Origin: Marinomonas ostreistagni
GTDB lineage: Bacteria; Pseudomonadota; Gammaproteobacteria; Pseudomonadales; Marinomonadaceae
Length of the DNA: 64,000 nt
Direction of reading: 5' to 3'
NCBI RefSeq assembly: GCF_016461785.1
Contig: NZ_JAEMUH010000012.1
Coordinates: forward strand, 108,850-172,849
The position numbers and the translations under genes are program-made. Positions 61,442-64,000 of the stretch are shown here, piece by piece. Every line of letters begins with the position of its first letter. Position 1 is the first letter of the stretch. Under the pieces are notes generated by a model. That model did not search any database, was not told where the DNA came from, and was given only the letters and a program-made list of their open reading frames with translations.

Positions 61442-61474
61442 TATGGTCCATATATAAAACGTATATGGATCATA
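61442..61474. promoter_or_regulatory. Operator upstream of the parD-like/map operon
   Basis: Two palindromic half sites ATATGGTCCATAT (61441-61453) and ATATGGATCATAT (61463-61475), inverted relative to each other, with seven bases between 12-of-13 matching arms. It overlaps the start of the ParD-like gene. Confidence 0.7.
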
Positions 61475-61524
61475 TTATATTAAGTCTCGCAATTGAAATG
61501 CGTAAATCAAGAGAAAATGGGGGC

Positions 61525-62562
61525 CTATTTTTGCAAACAGGACAGCATTTGTTGTTCTAATGCTTCCCAGTCCAGTTCCCGTGGGCTGATGATTTCAATA
61601 CGTGAATCGCGGCGGTAGGCCACTTTGTCGAAGTCGTGTTCATCGTTCACTCGGTTGTAGAACACCCAAGCATGACCAATGCGGATCACCCCTTTGATGC
61701 GACTGATGCCTTCGAGGCCGTTTAGGATTTCTTCCAGTTGCCAATAATCGAAGCAATCGTCTCGATGGAAAATCCAACCACAGCTGAATAAACCACTGCC
61801 ATTGCCCGTTTTCCGAATCGGTTTGCCAGGTTCTGCGATGGCTTCTGGCGCATGGTGATGATGCTCATGTGCGTGATCATGGCTATGTGAGTGACTGTGA
61901 TCATGATGAGTATGAGAATGGGCTTCAGGAAATTGTGCCTTCAGCTGACCATTGCGTACTAAGTCCAATAGCGCTGGGTCGATCTCGCCTTTGATGCTTC
62001 GACCAATATGCTGTCTCGGTGGAAACATGCCATGCAAGCTGGTTTCCACAAACTCGACCAGCTCTGGCTCTGCGATATCGCATTTATTGATGATCACCAC
62101 ATCGGATAAGTTCAGCTGATCGTGGAGAATATTACTGTTGGCGACGTCTTCCAGTTCAAGCGAACGGGGATCAAGGATACAAATGGTGGCGCGTAGGTCG
62201 AGTTTGTCCTTGAAAGACGGCCCCATTAACGTATCGATAATCCCCTCTGGGTGGCCGATACCAGTGGGCTCGATGATCAAGCGGTCAGGTTTTGCATGCT
62301 CAATCAGAGACTTCAAGGTGGGGGTTAAGGATGCGCCCATGGTGCAACAGATACAGCCACCCGCTAGCTCTTTGATATGAAGGCCTTCTTCATTGGGCAT
62401 CATTTCTTGGTCAATGCCGACTTGGCCAAACTCATTGACCAGTACTGCCCAAGACTCGCCCTCGGGCTTATTTGCCAAAAGTCCGTTAATGGTCGTGGTT
62501 TTCCCCACACCAAGAAACCCAGTGATGATGTTGGTAGGAATGGCGTTGGCTTGCTCGTTCAT
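61525..62562 (-). CDS. CobW/COG0523 family GTPase, metal chaperone
   Basis: A 345-residue GTPase: Walker A GFLGVGKT at residues 15-22, zinc-binding CxCC motif at Cys70-Cys73 (GGCICC), Walker B LIIEPTG near 97, NKCD at 159-162. A His-rich loop (about 215-237) with more than a dozen His residues lies between the GTPase domain and the C-terminal CobW_C domain. Such proteins deliver zinc or other metals to client enzymes under limitation. Single gene; no clear Zur box seen. Confidence 0.88.
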   Translation of the reverse strand: MNEQANAIPTNIITGFLGVGKTTTINGLLANKPEGESWAVLVNEFGQVGIDQEMMPNEEGLHIKELAGGCICCTMGASLTPTLKSLIEHAKPDRLIIEPTGIGHPEGIIDTLMGPSFKDKLDLRATICILDPRSLELEDVANSNILHDQLNLSDVVIINKCDIAEPELVEFVETSLHGMFPPRQHIGRSIKGEIDPALLDLVRNGQLKAQFPEAHSHTHHDHSHSHSHDHAHEHHHHAPEAIAEPGKPIRKTGNGSGLFSCGWIFHRDDCFDYWQLEEILNGLEGISRIKGVIRIGHAWVFYNRVNDEHDFDKVAYRRDSRIEIISPRELDWEALEQQMLSCLQK

Positions 62563-62785
62563 AAAATCTCTTCGTTTATCAATGGTACGGGTGGCGACGG
62601 CTATGACGAATAGTTTGAAACGTTTTACGCGGGCGGACTATCCCTATTCCGACAGTTTTTTCATGATCTTCAATACCTTGTCCTGTTCATGGCGATCTTA
62701 GAGAGAAAATACAATGTATAGAGATGAAATACCTTATCGGGTATTATAATCAAATGATAATGAATAGACGTTCTAAGGATGCCTA

Positions 62786-62974
62786 ATGGAAAGCAAAACT
62801 GCCCGTTTTACTGTATTGCTCGACCCTCGTAAAAAGAAGGCGTTTGAGAAGCTGTGTGCTGAAAAAGACTTAACACCTTCACAAGTGGTGCGTCAGCTAA
62901 TTCGTGGTTATTTAGAAGATCACGATGTGGATTTCACCAAAGAAGTGCTAGAAGAAGCCCCTAAAAAAGGCTAA
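62786..62974 (+). CDS. CopG/ribbon-helix-helix-type small protein
   Basis: A 62-residue protein with a ribbon-helix-helix pattern: KTARFTVLLDPRKKKAFEKL, then LTPSQVVRQLIRGYLEDH. It is likely a DNA-binding protein or an orphan antitoxin; no toxin gene follows. AAGGA precedes the ATG. Upstream (62563-62785) is intergenic and holds a weak AT-rich palindrome (ATAATCA..TGATAAT). Confidence 0.75.
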   Translation: MESKTARFTVLLDPRKKKAFEKLCAEKDLTPSQVVRQLIRGYLEDHDVDFTKEVLEEAPKKG

Positions 62975-63058
62975 TTCCCTAAAAACATTATCATGTTATT
63001 GTCATTGCGTTATAATGCCGCACAAATTATTCCCTATTTCTATTGAGGTTATTGAAGT

Positions 63059-63394
63059 ATGAGTCTTCCAGCTTGCCCACAGTGTAGCTCTGAATACGTT
63101 TACGAGGATCAAGCGATGTTGATCTGCCCTGAATGCGCCTACGAGTGGAACCCAAACGAAGAAGTGGTAGACGAGGATGCGCTAATCCTGAAAGACGCGG
63201 TTGGCAACCTGCTAGCGGAAGGCGACAAGGTAACTTTGACCAAAGACCTGAAAGTAAAAGGCTCTTCTCAAGTACTGAAAGTCGGCACGAAAGCGACGAT
63301 CAAACGCTTCGTCGACGGCGACCACGACATCGACTGTAAAGTCGACGGCGCTGGTGACATGATGCTGAAATCTAAGTTCGTTAAGAAAGCGTAA
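63059..63394 (+). CDS. yjdM: Zinc-ribbon protein YjdM (PhnA family)
   Basis: A 111-residue protein: an N-terminal zinc ribbon ([16 protein letters not shown]; four Cys) and a C-terminal SH3-like PhnA domain ([28 protein letters not shown]). Despite the old name, a role in phosphonate use is doubtful. TGAGG precedes the ATG. A strong terminator follows. Confidence 0.92.
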   Translation: MSLPACPQCSSEYVYEDQAMLICPECAYEWNPNEEVVDEDALILKDAVGNLLAEGDKVTLTKDLKVKGSSQVLKVGTKATIKRFVDGDHDIDCKVDGAGDMMLKSKFVKKA

Positions 63395-63424
63395 CTGATA
63401 AGCCTAGCACTAGATAAATTTGTT

Positions 63425-63454
63425 AAAAGGAACGTTAGAAATAACGTTCCTTTT
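63425..63454 (+). terminator. Rho-independent terminator of yjdM
   Basis: A 13-bp perfect stem AAAAGGAACGTTA with complement, GAAA loop, followed by six T residues. Confidence 0.93.
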
Positions 63455-63558
63455 TTATTGCTTATTTGCCAAACTACGATCTAATTTTTGACCTGATGGA
63501 TCTAGTGAAAGGTAGTAGGGAACTTCACTTCTACTTGGAGCTGAAGGAAGAGTTCTTA

Positions 63559-64000
63559 ATGCATATGGAAAATAAAATTGAATTTCAAAAAATCACGTCT
63601 ATTCCCACGGCTAAAGATCTAGGGTCTCTTTTTAAAGAAGCTCGAATTTTAGCTGGTTTTTCTCATAAAAATGCTGGTGAGCTGGCGGCGAGTTTTGATC
63701 GAAGGTATAGCTTTGGGTCTTCTAATTATCAGAAGTGGGAAGATGGTAGTAGACCTGGAGTGAATTTCAAAAAAGCCCTATTGGGGCTTTTTAGAGGCAT
63801 TTGTGATCAGTCAGTCTACCATGAATGGGAGTCTGCTTATCATCGCCTCGAAGCCGAACTAATTAAAAATCGAGCTGATAAAGAGTGCCGTTCAAAATTG
63901 GAAGAAAGTGCTTCTATTAGTGGTAAGTTATTTGTTGACACTTCTGAAAAAGAGTCCGAGGAGAAAGATAAGACTTTTTCCAAGAAAGAAGTGATATATA
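63559..64000 (+). CDS. XRE-like helix-turn-helix protein (partial at window edge)
   Basis: An open frame that runs off the window after 147 codons. Near the start, AKDLGSLFKEARILAGFSHK, then SSNYQKWEDGSSRPG resembles an XRE-type DNA-binding domain (residues about 18-80), and the following part is charged and helical (YHRLEAELIKNRADKE). The ATG at 63559 has AAGGAAG eight bases upstream; the frame is open from 63496. AT-rich relative to neighbours. Function unknown. Confidence 0.6.
   Translation, partial: MHMENKIEFQKITSIPTAKDLGSLFKEARILAGFSHKNAGELAASFDRRYSFGSSNYQKWEDGSRPGVNFKKALLGLFRGICDQSVYHEWESAYHRLEAELIKNRADKECRSKLEESASISGKLFVDTSEKESEEKDKTFSKKEVIY

Noticed and set aside
62700..62785. AT-rich palindrome before the ribbon-helix-helix gene as a Fur or Zur box
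   Set aside because: The half-site order (ATAATCA..TGATAAT) does not match the Fur arrangement and the Zur match is poor, so I list it only as a weak feature of that gap.

Overview
The window reads as a chromosomal segment of a marine gammaproteobacterium. The gene set (sodium-coupled transporters, choline-sulfate use, polyamine catabolism, beta-propeller phytase, HMP-type thiamine salvage, enterobacterial-type long ketol-acid reductoisomerase) and moderate GC suggest an Oceanospirillales, Marinomonas-like bacterium. That is an inference from gene content, not from a marker gene. No rRNA, tRNA, CRISPR, integrase or transposase gene was recognised.

Layout. 0-11.3 kb: SDR oxidoreductase, Lrp regulator, nucleoside-gate membrane protein, NhaC antiporter, an amino-acid-type chemoreceptor, then a polyamine locus (TetR and FAD amine oxidase, divergent from a glutamine-synthetase-like ligase and a PotF-like binding protein) with two matching operators between the divergent genes. 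13.2-19.4 kb: ilvY/ilvC, a ModF-like twin ATPase, and an orphan TRAP binding protein behind a 40-bp palindrome and a TetR gene. 23.1-27.4 kb: a twin-domain phytase and a divergent membrane protein/AraC pair, each with its own Pho box. 28.9-38.4 kb: AGCS symporter, NhaP2 antiporter, flavin-binding protein, ChoX, choline-sulfatase, its LysR regulator and a MocR regulator. 38.4-42.4 kb: Fur-box gene, Lrp/CtlX pair, lipocalin, DUF533 protein, ParE/Phd toxin-antitoxin. 42.4-48.0 kb: TPP riboswitch plus thiD-thiZ-thiX-thiY-tenA-thiM-thiE. 48.3-64 kb: small regulators and enzymes, an AT-rich pair of unknown genes, MocR/EamA, bestrophin, a ParD-like/methionine aminopeptidase pair with its own operator, a CobW GTPase, YjdM, and a partial XRE-like gene at the edge.

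Three accessory islands (about 11.3-13.25, 19.4-23.1 and 27.4-28.9 kb) break the core. Each starts with a roughly 185-213 bp REP-like block (six full copies here), continues with a second non-coding repeat of about 300 bp ending in a promoter-like AT-rich motif, and then carries plus-strand cargo of cassette type (GNAT, LysE, methyltransferase, effector-binding protein, unknowns). The third island holds a clear integron attC site, and the start of its cassette is complementary to that attC as a mobilised cassette should be. No integrase lies nearby. This repeat-plus-cassette architecture is the most unusual thing in the window.
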